From contig NZ_CP092713.1 in the NCBI RefSeq assembly GCF_023983475.1, positions 930,001-994,000 of the forward strand: DNA of 64,000 nucleotides. Direction: 5' to 3'. How positions within the stretch are numbered: the stretch's first letter is position 1; every line of letters begins with the position of its first letter. Below are positions 47,655 to 56,347 of this stretch, piece by piece. Source of the DNA: Aliivibrio fischeri ATCC 7744 = JCM 18803 = DSM 507 (GTDB lineage Bacteria > Pseudomonadota > Gammaproteobacteria > Enterobacterales > Vibrionaceae). The notes below the pieces were generated by a model. The model worked only from the letters and a program-made list of their open reading frames with translations, made no database searches and was not told the origin of the DNA. Both the position numbers and the translations under genes were made by a program.

Positions 47655-48179
47655 ATGTTGAAAGTAATTGATGTTGATTTGGTAGCTGATTTTACACTTG
47701 AGCTTACTTTTAGTGACGGTTATACCGGTGAAGCTAACTTAACTGAGTATTTCCAAAAAGAAGCATTTAGGCATGTGACTAATTTTCAAAAGTTTGCATT
47801 AACTGCTGATGGCTCTCTTGATTGGAGTGGTGTTGAATTATCAGCGGCAACGTTAAAAGAAATCACGGTTGGTAGTTATACTGAATCTGATTTAACGCCT
47901 TTTGACGTTAAAGAAATGGAAATGGTAATAAAGCAGGCTTCATGGGATTCAATGCAAGAAGGTCGAGCTGACATTTTGCAAGCGGCTATTCGTTCTTATG
48001 TTGAACAATTTGGCCACAGTGTTGTAATTGAGCGTGCAGGAATTAAAAGTAGAACGAGTGCTTATCGTTCATTAAAACCTGAAACGACACCAAGTTTTGG
48101 TACTTTGGTTCAATTAGGTCATGCAGTTATTGAATTGGCTAAAGATAGAGTTTCTGCTCATTCTTTGAGTCGCATGTAA
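47655..48179 (+). CDS. Cassette 21, gene 2: DUF2442 plus HTH antitoxin-like protein (copy 2)
   Basis: Identical to 41023-41547: DUF2442 domain then an addiction-module-type HTH. Two identical promoter-bearing copies would double dosage and let either copy be lost without freeing a toxin. Confidence 0.82.
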   Translation: MLKVIDVDLVADFTLELTFSDGYTGEANLTEYFQKEAFRHVTNFQKFALTADGSLDWSGVELSAATLKEITVGSYTESDLTPFDVKEMEMVIKQASWDSMQEGRADILQAAIRSYVEQFGHSVVIERAGIKSRTSAYRSLKPETTPSFGTLVQLGHAVIELAKDRVSAHSLSRM

Positions 48180-48298
48180 CAAATGCATCAACACGATTTG
48201 CTACATTCGGCATTCTAGGTTTCTTTTGGTTTACCGTATTAAGTGGTAAATTTAAGCTTAATCTGCATGGTAGCAAACGTGTTATGCAGGCGTTATGT
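48177..48298 (+). repeat. attC site 21
   Basis: TTTGCTAC/GTAGCAAA arm; crossover GTTATGT at 48292. Confidence 0.93.
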
Positions 48299-48311
48299 TT
48301 ACGGGAAGGTT

Positions 48312-48863
48312 ATGAGCAAAATTGAAAAAACACTAATGGATATCGAAGATTCACTACTTAAAGCTGAAGCGAGTTACCAACTTTGGTGGACTATAGTTGG
48401 AGAAGGAATGTCACAACATAAAAATGCGTTAGATAAGCTTGCTCATGTTGATTTTTTTCATGCGTCAATTCCTATTTTTTTACAGAGTATATTCCTTAAT
48501 TTATCAAAAATATTTGATCGTGCGGAAGACCTTTCTGGAATGCGCTCTTTGAAAAAATCGCTTTTGGAAAATGGTAAGGATGGAGCGGTTTATAAAATAG
48601 ATTTTATTTTAAATAGAAATAAGAATTACATTATCTCAATCAAGGGAATACGAGATCAATCAATAGGGCATCGAAAAACACATAAGACAGTTGAGCAAAT
48701 TTATAATGAAAATGAGATCACTCCTGATCAAATTAAGCTTTTAATCGAAGATATTAAAACTATTGTTAAAATAGCTTCTGGAACTATAGGAAGAAAATAC
48801 GATTTACTTGATTCTAATAGGTATGCTGACGCTACGATTTCTTTAATAAAATCGATAGAGTAA
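48312..48863 (+). CDS. Cassette 22: HEPN-like protein (AbiU2 type)
   Basis: From ATG 48312 (GAAGG upstream) the protein is 183 residues, all helical. HASIPIFLQSIFLNLSKIFDRAED followed by MRSLKK resembles the AbiU2 HEPN domain, and IRDQSIGHRK supplies the R-x5-H catalytic signature of HEPN RNases. An abortive-infection or toxin-like RNase is the likely role, by inference. The longer frame from 48243 begins inside attC and is not used. Confidence 0.65.
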   Translation: MSKIEKTLMDIEDSLLKAEASYQLWWTIVGEGMSQHKNALDKLAHVDFFHASIPIFLQSIFLNLSKIFDRAEDLSGMRSLKKSLLENGKDGAVYKIDFILNRNKNYIISIKGIRDQSIGHRKTHKTVEQIYNENEITPDQIKLLIEDIKTIVKIASGTIGRKYDLLDSNRYADATISLIKSIE

Positions 48864-48866
48864 ACA

Positions 48867-48990
48867 TAACAAATGCATCAACACGATTTACTACATTCGG
48901 CATTGTCAGTTTATCTTTAATTTCAGTGATTAAGGCAGTAAAATTCAGCTAAGTCTGCATGGTAGCAAACGTGTTATGCAGGCGTTGTGC
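48867..48990 (+). repeat. attC site 22 (mosaic)
   Basis: Left arm TTTACTAC but right arm GTAGCAAA, giving an A-C mismatch; looks recombinant. Crossover GTTGTGC at 48984. Confidence 0.9.
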
Positions 48991-49443
48991 GTACTGAGTC
49001 CGAAATTTTTTGCACGGTTCCTCAATGGAAACGAGACTTTTGTAAACGCTATTTAGTTATCGCAACTCCTCTTCTTTGTTGCCTTTTAGTGTTCGTTTTA
49101 TCAGGTTCGGCAATTAAGTATTGTCGGCCTAAATTCATGCGTTTCAGAGGCATTTTTACGCTTCAATGGTTCTTTGTGTTGCCTCATTTTAGCCTGAATC
49201 CGTGTTTTCCTCGCCGCATTTTCAATCCCAATTGTGGTTAGGATATTTGGTTTTTTAGTTCCAAACTAGCTGAAACCAAGCCGTTCAAATGGCGTTGTAA
49301 ATGTATTTGTTTTTCTTCACATTATTTCTAGTTTTATGTTCATTTTGTTCGCTTAATTACCATCGGTGAATTAGAATCAGGGCTTAGACAATTTTTGCGG
49401 GGCAGTTCTTTACCAAGCTAGCCAAGCCGAAAGTAAGCACGCA
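48991..49443 (+). ncRNA. Cassette 23: ORF-less cassette, class B copy 2
   Basis: Starts like cassette 15, 453 bp between attC sites. Hairpin 2 (TTGGTTT..TAG / CTGAAACCAA) is kept with a wobble pair. An 84-codon frame (48987-49241) starts at the attC junction; only fragments of it are seen in other copies and in shifted frames. Confidence 0.43.
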
Positions 49444-49565
49444 CAACAATCGCATCAACACGATTTATTACACTCGGCGTTCTGGGTTTGTCTTGGGTTT
49501 TGTGATTAGGGCGGTTAATTCAGGTTGGTTTGTATAGTAATAAACGTGTTATGCCAGCGTTATAA
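49444..49565 (+). repeat. attC site 23
   Basis: TTTATTAC/GTAATAAA arm; R'' GCACAAC; crossover GTTATAA at 49559. Confidence 0.92.
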
Positions 49566-49605
49566 GCACCGATTTATTAAGGTTATTTGAGCCAGAGGTA
49601 AAGGT

Positions 49606-50049
49606 TTGAAATTTTCTACGCGTTCAGCGAAAGATAGTGATTTTGAGTTCTTATTTGAACTTAAAAAGGCAGCTGAATTTGAGCCAATTAAGGCTGTATT
49701 TGGTTGGGACGATAAAATCCAACGTGAAATGCATCAAGATGAATGGGATGAAGAAAAGCCAACCATTATTGAAATATCAGGTGACGCAGTAGGTAGCTAT
49801 TTGCTTCAAAACAAAGGTGATCATTTCTATTTTTGCCGTTTCTTTTTATTACCAAGTTTTCACGGAAAAGGCATAGGAAGTCAGATTTTAAGTCAATGTT
49901 TAGAGTTTGCTGATAGTGAAAATAAACCAGTGAAATTGTGTTATTTGCAAGGTAATCGGGTAGGCGGTTTATATCGTAAATTTGGTTTCCAAGTAACATC
50001 CGAAGATGCTCAATTTGTTCATATGAACCGTGTGAGAATGTGCTTATAA
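49606..50049 (+). CDS. Cassette 24: GNAT acetyltransferase
   Basis: The 147-residue protein starts at TTG 49606 after GAGGT. FFLLPSFHGKGIGSQILSQC is the acetyl-CoA motif and GGLYRKFGFQV the C-terminal GNAT signature. It differs from the cassette 8/18 enzyme. The target amine is unknown. Its stop codon is built from the attC TAACAA. Confidence 0.85.
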   Translation: MKFSTRSAKDSDFEFLFELKKAAEFEPIKAVFGWDDKIQREMHQDEWDEEKPTIIEISGDAVGSYLLQNKGDHFYFCRFFLLPSFHGKGIGSQILSQCLEFADSENKPVKLCYLQGNRVGGLYRKFGFQVTSEDAQFVHMNRVRMCL

Positions 50050-50168
50050 CAAATGCATCAACACGATTTGCTACATTCGGCATTCTAGGTTTCTTTGAGT
50101 TTGCCGTATTAAGTGGTAAATTTGAGCTTAATCTGCATAGTAGCAAACGTGTTATGCAGGCGTTGTGC
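50047..50168 (+). repeat. attC site 24
   Basis: TTTGCTAC/GTAGCAAA arm; crossover GTTGTGC at 50162. Confidence 0.93.
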
Positions 50169-50624
50169 GTACTGAGTCCGAAATTTTTTGTACGGTTCAT
50201 CAATAGGATCGCGGCTTTCGTAGTTTTGGCTTAGTAAGCGTAAATTTCTTCTTTGTTGCCTTTTGGTTTCCGTTATTATCAGGTTCGGCAAATTAGCCCT
50301 TATTTCCCTAAGTTCAGGCGTTTCAGAAGCTAATTTACGCTTCAATTGTTCTTTGGTTATGCCTCATTTTAGTTTGCATCCGTGTTTTCTTCGCAGCATT
50401 TTCAATCCCAATTGTGGCAAGGCTATTTGGTTTATCAGTTCCACATCTGCTGAAACCAAGTCGTTCAAATGGCGTGAAAAGTATATTTGTTTTCCATTCA
50501 TTTTATCTCGCAATTTAAGAACATTTTGTTCGCTTAATTACTACCGGTAAATTAGAATCAGGGCTTAGAAAATCTTGGCAGGGCAGTTCTTTACCAAGTA
50601 GGCCAAGCCGAAAGTAAGCACGCA
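50169..50624 (+). ncRNA. Cassette 25: ORF-less cassette, class B copy 3
   Basis: 456 bp between attC sites, close to cassette 15. Hairpin 2 is intact. A 95-codon plus-strand frame and a 78-codon minus-strand frame overlap here, but neither is preserved in all class B copies. Confidence 0.43.
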
Positions 50625-50746
50625 CAACAATCGCATCAACACGATTTATTACATTCGGCGTTCTGGGTTTGTCTTAGGTTTTGTGATTAAGGCGGTTAAT
50701 TCAGGTTGGTTTGCATAGTAATAAACGTGTTATGCCAGCGTTATAA
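50625..50746 (+). repeat. attC site 25
   Basis: TTTATTAC/GTAATAAA arm; crossover GTTATAA at 50740. Confidence 0.92.
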
Positions 50747-50771
50747 GCTTTTTTTAGTTCAAGGGGTTACA

Positions 50772-51263
50772 ATGGATTGTCGGTTTGAACCAATAGATTT
50801 AGATGCCAATTTTACAGACTGTGTTCAGTTTCGTGAAGACTCTTATTTTTGTAGTTTTGGTACTTCTGAAGGCTACCTCGAAACGATTGGTCAAAATGGT
50901 GAGGTTTATTATACCAAACTACTTTCTAGACTTGGCTCGCCTGAATGGGGTTATTTCCATTTATGGTCTGGCGATGAATTGATAGGGCAACTGGAGTTTA
51001 AGTCTCATTCTGAAATTGCAGGTTTTGGGTACATTCACCTGATTTATTTAGTTCCAAATTATCGAGGTTTAGGTCTTTCTGAAACCATCCATAAATTCCT
51101 AATCGAGCAATTGAAATTAATGGGTTGTAACGGTGCGGTATTATCAGTTAGCCGAGAAAATAAACGGGCAGTTAGCTTTTATCAAAAGAATGGTTGGCAG
51201 TATTGGAAACCTAATCACAATCATCAACTAACTGATTTCTTTAGCATTGAATTCTGCTTATAA
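50772..51263 (+). CDS. Cassette 26: GNAT acetyltransferase
   Basis: From ATG 50772 (AAGGGG upstream) the protein is 163 residues. IYLVPNYRGLGLSETIHKFL is the acetyl-CoA site and AVSFYQKNGWQYW the C-terminal GNAT pattern. It is only distantly like the other cassette GNATs. The frame from 50706 begins in attC and is rejected. Confidence 0.84.
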   Translation: MDCRFEPIDLDANFTDCVQFREDSYFCSFGTSEGYLETIGQNGEVYYTKLLSRLGSPEWGYFHLWSGDELIGQLEFKSHSEIAGFGYIHLIYLVPNYRGLGLSETIHKFLIEQLKLMGCNGAVLSVSRENKRAVSFYQKNGWQYWKPNHNHQLTDFFSIEFCL

Positions 51264-51384
51264 CAAAGCCATCAACACGATTTATTACATTCGGCATTGT
51301 AGGTTTGTCTTTAGTTTCGGTGTTTAAGGCGTTAAAATTCAAGTAAGTCGTCATCGTAATAAACGTGTTATGGCGGCGTTATAC
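51261..51384 (+). repeat. attC site 26
   Basis: TTTATTAC/GTAATAAA arm with outer GCCATcAACACG/CGTGTTATGGC, a further paired change; crossover GTTATAC at 51378. Confidence 0.92.
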
Positions 51385-51843
51385 GAACTCTGAGAATGCA
51401 GTTTTTTGGTTCAGTTCAGCGATTGAACCATTAGTTTTTTAGGCGCGAAAGTAGGGGGGGGTTCCTTTTTCTTTGTTGCCTTTTGGTGTTCATTTCATCA
51501 GGTTCGGCATTGAACTATTATTGCTCTAAATTCAGGCGTTTCAGCGACTAATTTACGCTTCAATTGTTCTTTGGTTATGCCTCATTTTAGCCTGCATCAG
51601 TGTTTTCCTCTCAGCATTTTCAATCCCAATTGTGGTTAGGATATTTGGTTTATTAGCTCAAAACCTGCTGAAACCAAGCCGTACAAATGGTGTAAGAAAA
51701 AGGGATTGCTTCGTTTCACAGTTATTGCCGTTGAAATGATATTTTGCTCGCTTAATTGAACCAGTCTAATTAAACTCAGTTTACAGTAAATCTTGGTAAA
51801 TCAGTTCTTTACCAATTTAAACGGAGCGAAAGCAAGGCTCGTA
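51385..51843 (+). ncRNA. Cassette 27: ORF-less cassette, class A copy 4
   Basis: Near-identical to cassette 16 (both cassettes 563 bp). The visible difference is in a G/T tract: G6T4 in cassette 16, G8T2 here (near 51453-51463). Hairpin 1 pairs GGTTCA (51408-51413) with TGAACC (51424-51429); hairpins 2 and 3 are intact. Confidence 0.48.
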
Positions 51844-51947
51844 TAACAAAGCAATCAACACGATGCTATTTACATTCGGCATTCGCGGTTTGGAGTATAA
51901 TTGGTTTGGGAAGTCGGTCTTTCGCACGTGTTATTGCGGCGTTGTGC
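51844..51947 (+). repeat. attC site 27 (short type)
   Basis: 104 bp, same sequence as attC 16 up to the crossover GTTGTGC at 51941. Confidence 0.88.
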
Positions 51948-52402
51948 GTACTGAGTCCGAAATTTTTTGCACGGTTCATCAATAGATCCGAGACTTTCGT
52001 AGTTTCGGCTTAGTAAGCGTGAATTTCTTCTTTGTTGCCTTTTGGTTTCCGTTTCATCAAGTTCGGCAAATTAGCCCTTATTTCCCTAAGTTCAGGCGTT
52101 TCAGAGGCATTTTTACGCTTCAATGGTTCTTTGGTGTTGCCTCATTTTAGCCTGCATCCGTGTTTTCCTCGCCACATTTTTAATCCCAATTGTGGTTAGG
52201 ATATTTGGTTTATCAGTTCCAAATCTGCTGAAACTAAGCCGTACAAATGGTGTAAGAAATGTATCTGTTTTCCATTTACTTCATCTCGCAATTTAAGAAC
52301 ATTTTGTTCGCTTAATCGGTATCGGTAAATTAGAATCAGGGCTTAGAAAATGTTGGCCAGGCAGTTCTTTACCAAGTAGGCCAAGTCAAAAGTAAGCACG
52401 CA
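51948..52402 (+). ncRNA. Cassette 28: ORF-less cassette, class B copy 4
   Basis: 455 bp between attC sites. Hairpin 2 reads TTGGTTT..CAG / CTGAAACTAA, keeping the stem through a G-T wobble. No conserved frame. Confidence 0.43.
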
Positions 52403-52525
52403 CAACAATCGCATCAACACGATTTATTACACTCGGCGTTCTGGGTTTGCCTTGGGTTTTGTGATTAAGGCGGTAAAATTCAAGTTGTTTGGCATAGTAA
52501 TAAACGTGTTATGCAAGCGTTATAT
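52403..52525 (+). repeat. attC site 28
   Basis: TTTATTAC/GTAATAAA arm; crossover GTTATAT at 52519. Confidence 0.91.
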
Positions 52526-52634
52526 CAATAAAAGCACTGGTGAAAAGCTCATAATGACTACTCTTTTAGGCGTGCTAAAATTCAAGATTCAAGGTAGTAT
52601 CAATCGCAAAATATATTAACAATAAAGGAATATA

Positions 52635-52970
52635 ATGTCAGTTTTAAGGTTTTGTAAGGTCGATGAAATTAAAGTGTCATCGAAAATGAAAGGGTATTTA
52701 GATCGAGTTAATAGTAAAGTTGAACTAGGAAATCTGTTAGCAACTTCAGTTGCTTCAACTCAACTTATTGAGATCTTTACTGGAAGAGTATCGACAGGAA
52801 AACAACTAAAGAAAATTTATGAACATGATTGGGAAGTATTTAATCATGTTTTGTTGTCTTCACATGCTGTGACTAAGCATGAAGTAAATAAGATTGCAGA
52901 TGAAGCAAGAATTTTTTCTAATGGTAATGAAGCTAAGTTTTGGGAGTGTGTTTATGAAGCTACCCGTTAG
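52635..52970 (+). CDS. Cassette 29, gene 1: small cytoplasmic protein of a two-gene system (copy 1)
   Basis: The 111-residue protein has no signal or membrane helix strong enough to call. It is homologous to 56348-56695: both share IF(T/A)GR(V/D)S, a DW motif in the middle and the C-terminal (A/R)KFWECVY(E/N)A. The codons for KFWECVY contain GGGAGTG, which lies just before the ATG of gene 2, so the conserved end may be under both protein and ribosome-site constraint. AAAGGA precedes its own ATG. Family not recognised. Confidence 0.72.
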   Translation: MSVLRFCKVDEIKVSSKMKGYLDRVNSKVELGNLLATSVASTQLIEIFTGRVSTGKQLKKIYEHDWEVFNHVLLSSHAVTKHEVNKIADEARIFSNGNEAKFWECVYEATR

Positions 52971-53403
52971 TATTTTTTTGTTATTTTTTGCCACTAGCGC
53001 CTATGCTAGTGTAGGTGACGCTCAACATGTTTTTGAGAAAAAAATGCAGCAATGTATTTCTTTGCCTGAAGCTACGGTTACAAAAATTAATGACTCATGG
53101 CTAAGATCATTAGATGATAACTCAAGAAAGGTAGCTTTACTCTTAATTAAAGATCATTTAATGCATAAATGTGTAAATGCTGAAGAAAAAGAATATGTAT
53201 ATCAATTGTACCTAAAGTATAAGCTTGAAGGTGATATAGTCCCTTTATCTAATTGGTTAGCTTTTAAGGAAAACACATTGATAGAAAATCACAAGTTAAT
53301 TGTTGATGAGTCATTTTTAAATAACGTTGTTAGGTTAAGTAACTCCGGTATTTTTGGGGATACTTTTGATGTTAAAAAGGCTCTGGACGCGATTCAATAT
53401 TGA
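52954..53403 (+). CDS. Cassette 29, gene 2: secreted protein of a two-gene system (copy 1)
   Basis: From ATG 52954 the protein is 149 residues. MKLPVSIFLLFFATSAYASVG is a signal peptide; the mature part is helical, with two cysteines (MQQCIS and MHKCVN). It is homologous to 56685-57164 (shared C, W, L..KV and KC positions, and later NWL). It overlaps gene 1 by 17 bases. The periplasmic location and coupling to a cytoplasmic partner suggest an envelope role or toxin/immunity-like pair, but no family is known to me. Confidence 0.72.
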   Translation: MKLPVSIFLLFFATSAYASVGDAQHVFEKKMQQCISLPEATVTKINDSWLRSLDDNSRKVALLLIKDHLMHKCVNAEEKEYVYQLYLKYKLEGDIVPLSNWLAFKENTLIENHKLIVDESFLNNVVRLSNSGIFGDTFDVKKALDAIQY

Positions 53404-53405
53404 TA

Positions 53406-53527
53406 TAACAAATGCATCAACACGATTTGCTACATTCGGCATTCTGGATTTCTTTGAGTTTACCGTGTTGAGTGGTAAATTTGAGCTTAATCTGCATGGC
53501 AGCAAACGTGTTATGCAGGCGTTATGA
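53406..53527 (+). repeat. attC site 29
   Basis: TTTGCTAC with GCAGCAAA, one mismatch in the arm; crossover GTTATGA at 53521. Confidence 0.91.
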
Positions 53528-53973
53528 GTAAAATGGAGAAATGTATAAAAATGACAATAGTTTCAGATTTGAAAAGTATAGATGGATTATTCACAACAAC
53601 ATTATTGGTTCTTTTTTTATCGGTAATTGCTCCTGGTGTTCTAATTATTTACCTTTTTCTTCCCGAACTTTTTCTTGAATTAGATGGGATTAAATTTGTA
53701 TTGCTTGCTTCGTCATTATCGTTACCTGTGTTTATATTAAATTGTGTATTCATGCCCGCAGTTATGGGTTATGGCAAAGATGATAATTATGACTTTCAGC
53801 ATGTTGGTGTATTGAGTGGGATTTTTTCTTCGACGATACTTTATGGATGCCTAATCGCTGCATATATATTTGCTTTAAAGTTTAGTTTGTTTTTGGGCAT
53901 TATTGTAATAATAGAAGTGTTATGGCTCTCATTTTGTTCCGTTTTAATGTACAGAAAAGGACTGAAGTTGTAA
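53524..53973 (+). CDS. Cassette 30: four-helix membrane protein, start codon at the attC junction
   Basis: The 149-residue protein has membrane segments around residues 22-50, 58-78, 92-115 and 118-140 (for example TTTLLVLFLSVIAPGVLIIYLFL). The first ATG (53524) lies inside the recombination core GTTATGA, so the start would straddle the joint between cassettes and AGGCG of attC 29 would serve as ribosome site. Alternative starts are ATG 53533 and 53551. No family recognised. Confidence 0.6.
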   Translation: MSKMEKCIKMTIVSDLKSIDGLFTTTLLVLFLSVIAPGVLIIYLFLPELFLELDGIKFVLLASSLSLPVFILNCVFMPAVMGYGKDDNYDFQHVGVLSGIFSSTILYGCLIAAYIFALKFSLFLGIIVIIEVLWLSFCSVLMYRKGLKL

Positions 53974-53981
53974 TTTACTCA

Positions 53982-54103
53982 TAACAAATGCATCAACACG
54001 ATTTACTACACTCGGCATCTCAGGTTGTCGGGTGTTTATCGTTTTAGGGCGTCAATTTTAAGTATTATTGCATAGTAGTAAACGTGTTATGCAGGCGTTA
54101 TAT
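53982..54103 (+). repeat. attC site 30
   Basis: TTTACTAC/GTAGTAAA arm; crossover GTTATAT at 54097. Confidence 0.93.
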
Positions 54104-54118
54104 TTTTTTCGAGGTTTT

Positions 54119-55273
54119 ATGAAAACTTGTATTTATTGTCGACAGAAAAAAGAAATTAAGAAGTTTAGTTTAGAGCATGTTATTCCGCAATTTTTAGGTG
54201 GCTCGCAAGCTCCAGATAGTTTAAAAACTAGAGATGTCTGTATCGATTGTAATAGCAACCTTGGGCTGTTTGTAGATGCCGCATTTGAAAAAGATTTTAT
54301 GGTTTTTAATCAACTGAGTGAAGTCGCATATTCATTGTTCGATCCAAAGCTAACTAATGGTTTACCTTTTCGATGTATGGGAATTTGTGATCTTTCCCCA
54401 CCAGATATGAAAGCTGATGAGGTTTGTGAATATTGGTTAGGGCCTTTAGGCGAACAAGTTTTTTGGGTTCGACCACATGATGATCAGAAATACTGGTATA
54501 CAGGGGGAAATCCTAGAACTGTAAAGAAAATACGCTCTAAAGCGTACTTTATGTTTTCGAATCGCACTTTAAAAGCTCCTGAAATATCATGGAATGCATT
54601 TAAGGACGTATTTATCGGTAAAAAAGTAGATAAAATAATGTGTACAATTGTTGATGGTGCAGATCCTAAAACTATAGAGTTTTCTGAACCCAACGAGTTA
54701 GATTTAAAACGGATTAGTTATTTTCAATCAAATTGTTCAAATGGACAAGAGCGTAAGAATAAAGTTTCAATGTATATTGATTTCGATATACGTTTTTTGG
54801 CTAAACTAGCAATTGGGCTTTCTTATGTTTATTTTGGAAAAGATGCGATTGTTGGTTCTGCTGCTGAGGAACTATATAAAGCTTTGTGGTTTAAGCCTAA
54901 TGATGAAAAACCAAAGATAAAAGGGGCAGGTGCTTATAATCAAAATGATACTTTTTTAAAGCAAGAATGTGGCGTGGATTTTGGTACAACAATTTCGTTA
55001 ATTCCCACTAATGGGCACATTGCGTTGAATCTTAATATAAATAGGAAGTTAAATTGGTTGATAAGTTGTACCGAAAGTGAGCGTGTTAGCCCGGATCTAG
55101 TTGATTCATTAGGTTTTGGTAAGTGTTTTATATTAGTAAAGCCACTAAATAAAGTGATAGAACTTAGTTTAGGAGAGCTTTTAGCCTTTAATGATGGTGC
55201 AGTGTTCAATTCTGAACTCGAAGAAATTAAGAATAAAGTTAATGCGCATCGTGGTTTCTTTGCCAATTTATAA
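54119..55273 (+). CDS. Cassette 31: HNH-type endonuclease-like protein
   Basis: From ATG 54119 (GAGG upstream) the protein is 384 residues. The N-terminus is an HNH/treble-clef zinc site: CIYCRQKKEIKKFSLEHVIP then QFLGGSQ and CIDCNSNLG, giving two CxxC pairs and the EHVIP catalytic segment. The remaining 330 residues are unfamiliar. Stand-alone HNH proteins of this plan act in restriction or defence, which is the likely but unproven role here. Confidence 0.78.
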   Translation: MKTCIYCRQKKEIKKFSLEHVIPQFLGGSQAPDSLKTRDVCIDCNSNLGLFVDAAFEKDFMVFNQLSEVAYSLFDPKLTNGLPFRCMGICDLSPPDMKADEVCEYWLGPLGEQVFWVRPHDDQKYWYTGGNPRTVKKIRSKAYFMFSNRTLKAPEISWNAFKDVFIGKKVDKIMCTIVDGADPKTIEFSEPNELDLKRISYFQSNCSNGQERKNKVSMYIDFDIRFLAKLAIGLSYVYFGKDAIVGSAAEELYKALWFKPNDEKPKIKGAGAYNQNDTFLKQECGVDFGTTISLIPTNGHIALNLNINRKLNWLISCTESERVSPDLVDSLGFGKCFILVKPLNKVIELSLGELLAFNDGAVFNSELEEIKNKVNAHRGFFANL

Positions 55274-55278
55274 AAATA

Positions 55279-55402
55279 TAACAAATGCATCAACACGATT
55301 TGCTACACTCGGCGTTGTCAGTTTGTCTTTAGTTTCAGTGATTAAGGCAGTAAAATTCAGCTAGATCTGTATCGTAGCAAACGTGTTATGCAGGCGTTAT
55401 AT
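55279..55402 (+). repeat. attC site 31
   Basis: TTTGCTAC/GTAGCAAA arm; crossover GTTATAT at 55396. Confidence 0.93.
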
Positions 55403-55430
55403 TTATTCAGGTGATAATTGAGATGTTGAA

Positions 55431-56117
55431 ATGAAAAATGATAAGTATGAATTTTTATACAACTATGCCCGTTCTTCATTTGATGATGAATTACAACGAT
55501 TTAAAAATATCGAAGATAAAGCAAGTAAGTATATAAGCTTATTTTCTATTTTAATTGTCGGGTTCACTGCTTTGATTCGATTTTCTGGTTCATCGTTACT
55601 GGAACCAAAAAATATCATAGATTGGGTAACGATCGCAGCTGTATTGATTACATATATTTCTTTTATATCATCATGGAGTCTGTTATTCCGAGCTTTAAAA
55701 TTTACAGATATGCCAAGACTCCCGCTAGATGATGAATTCTTACTTGATTATAAAGCTAAAAGTTTACCTACAAATCAATATGGATTAACGGTTACTTGTA
55801 AAGAAGCTTTACTCTTAGCTAGAGAAGCAAATACAAGAAAATCACAGTTTCTAATTAAAGCTCATAGTGAAATATCCATATCAGTATGGCTTTTATCAAT
55901 ATCGTTAGTATTTCTAGCGGTGTCAACATTAATCAAAGAGGATATAAATATGCCAGAAAATAACAGTGAACAGCAAGCTACACAGACTCAACAACAAAGT
56001 ACTCAACCTGAGCCTGATTTTGATGCCACTCCGCCACGGGTTGTAATGGTTCTAGATCATGCTATTCCTGAGTCAAATAAAGGAAGTGAAACTTTAAACG
56101 AATCTAAAAAGTCATAA
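55431..56117 (+). CDS. Cassette 32: three-helix membrane protein with disordered tail
   Basis: The 228-residue protein has an N-terminal helix with FKNIEDKASKYISLFSILIV leading into membrane segment 1, membrane segments near 64-87 and 149-167, then a Q/T/P-rich tail (EQQATQTQQQSTQP). This helix-plus-membrane layout is reminiscent of SLATT or cyclic-nucleotide-activated membrane effectors, but the similarity is only architectural. No nucleotide cyclase is in the cassette. Confidence 0.6.
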   Translation: MKNDKYEFLYNYARSSFDDELQRFKNIEDKASKYISLFSILIVGFTALIRFSGSSLLEPKNIIDWVTIAAVLITYISFISSWSLLFRALKFTDMPRLPLDDEFLLDYKAKSLPTNQYGLTVTCKEALLLAREANTRKSQFLIKAHSEISISVWLLSISLVFLAVSTLIKEDINMPENNSEQQATQTQQQSTQPEPDFDATPPRVVMVLDHAIPESNKGSETLNESKKS

Positions 56118-56120
56118 ATA

Positions 56121-56242
56121 TAACAAATGCATCAACACGATTTATTACACTCGGCGTTCTGGGTTTGCCTTTAGTTTTGTGATTAAGGCGGTTAATTCAG
56201 GTTGATTTGCATAGTAATAAACGTGTTATGCCAGCGTTATGT
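56121..56242 (+). repeat. attC site 32
   Basis: TTTATTAC/GTAATAAA arm; crossover GTTATGT at 56236. Confidence 0.92.
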
Positions 56243-56347
56243 AACAAAAGGTAATGGTCAAAATCACTGTAATTTCAGTTATTTTGACATCTATTGATGC
56301 CTATTAATTTGGTATAGAATAAAACGTATCAAATGATGGAGGGTATC

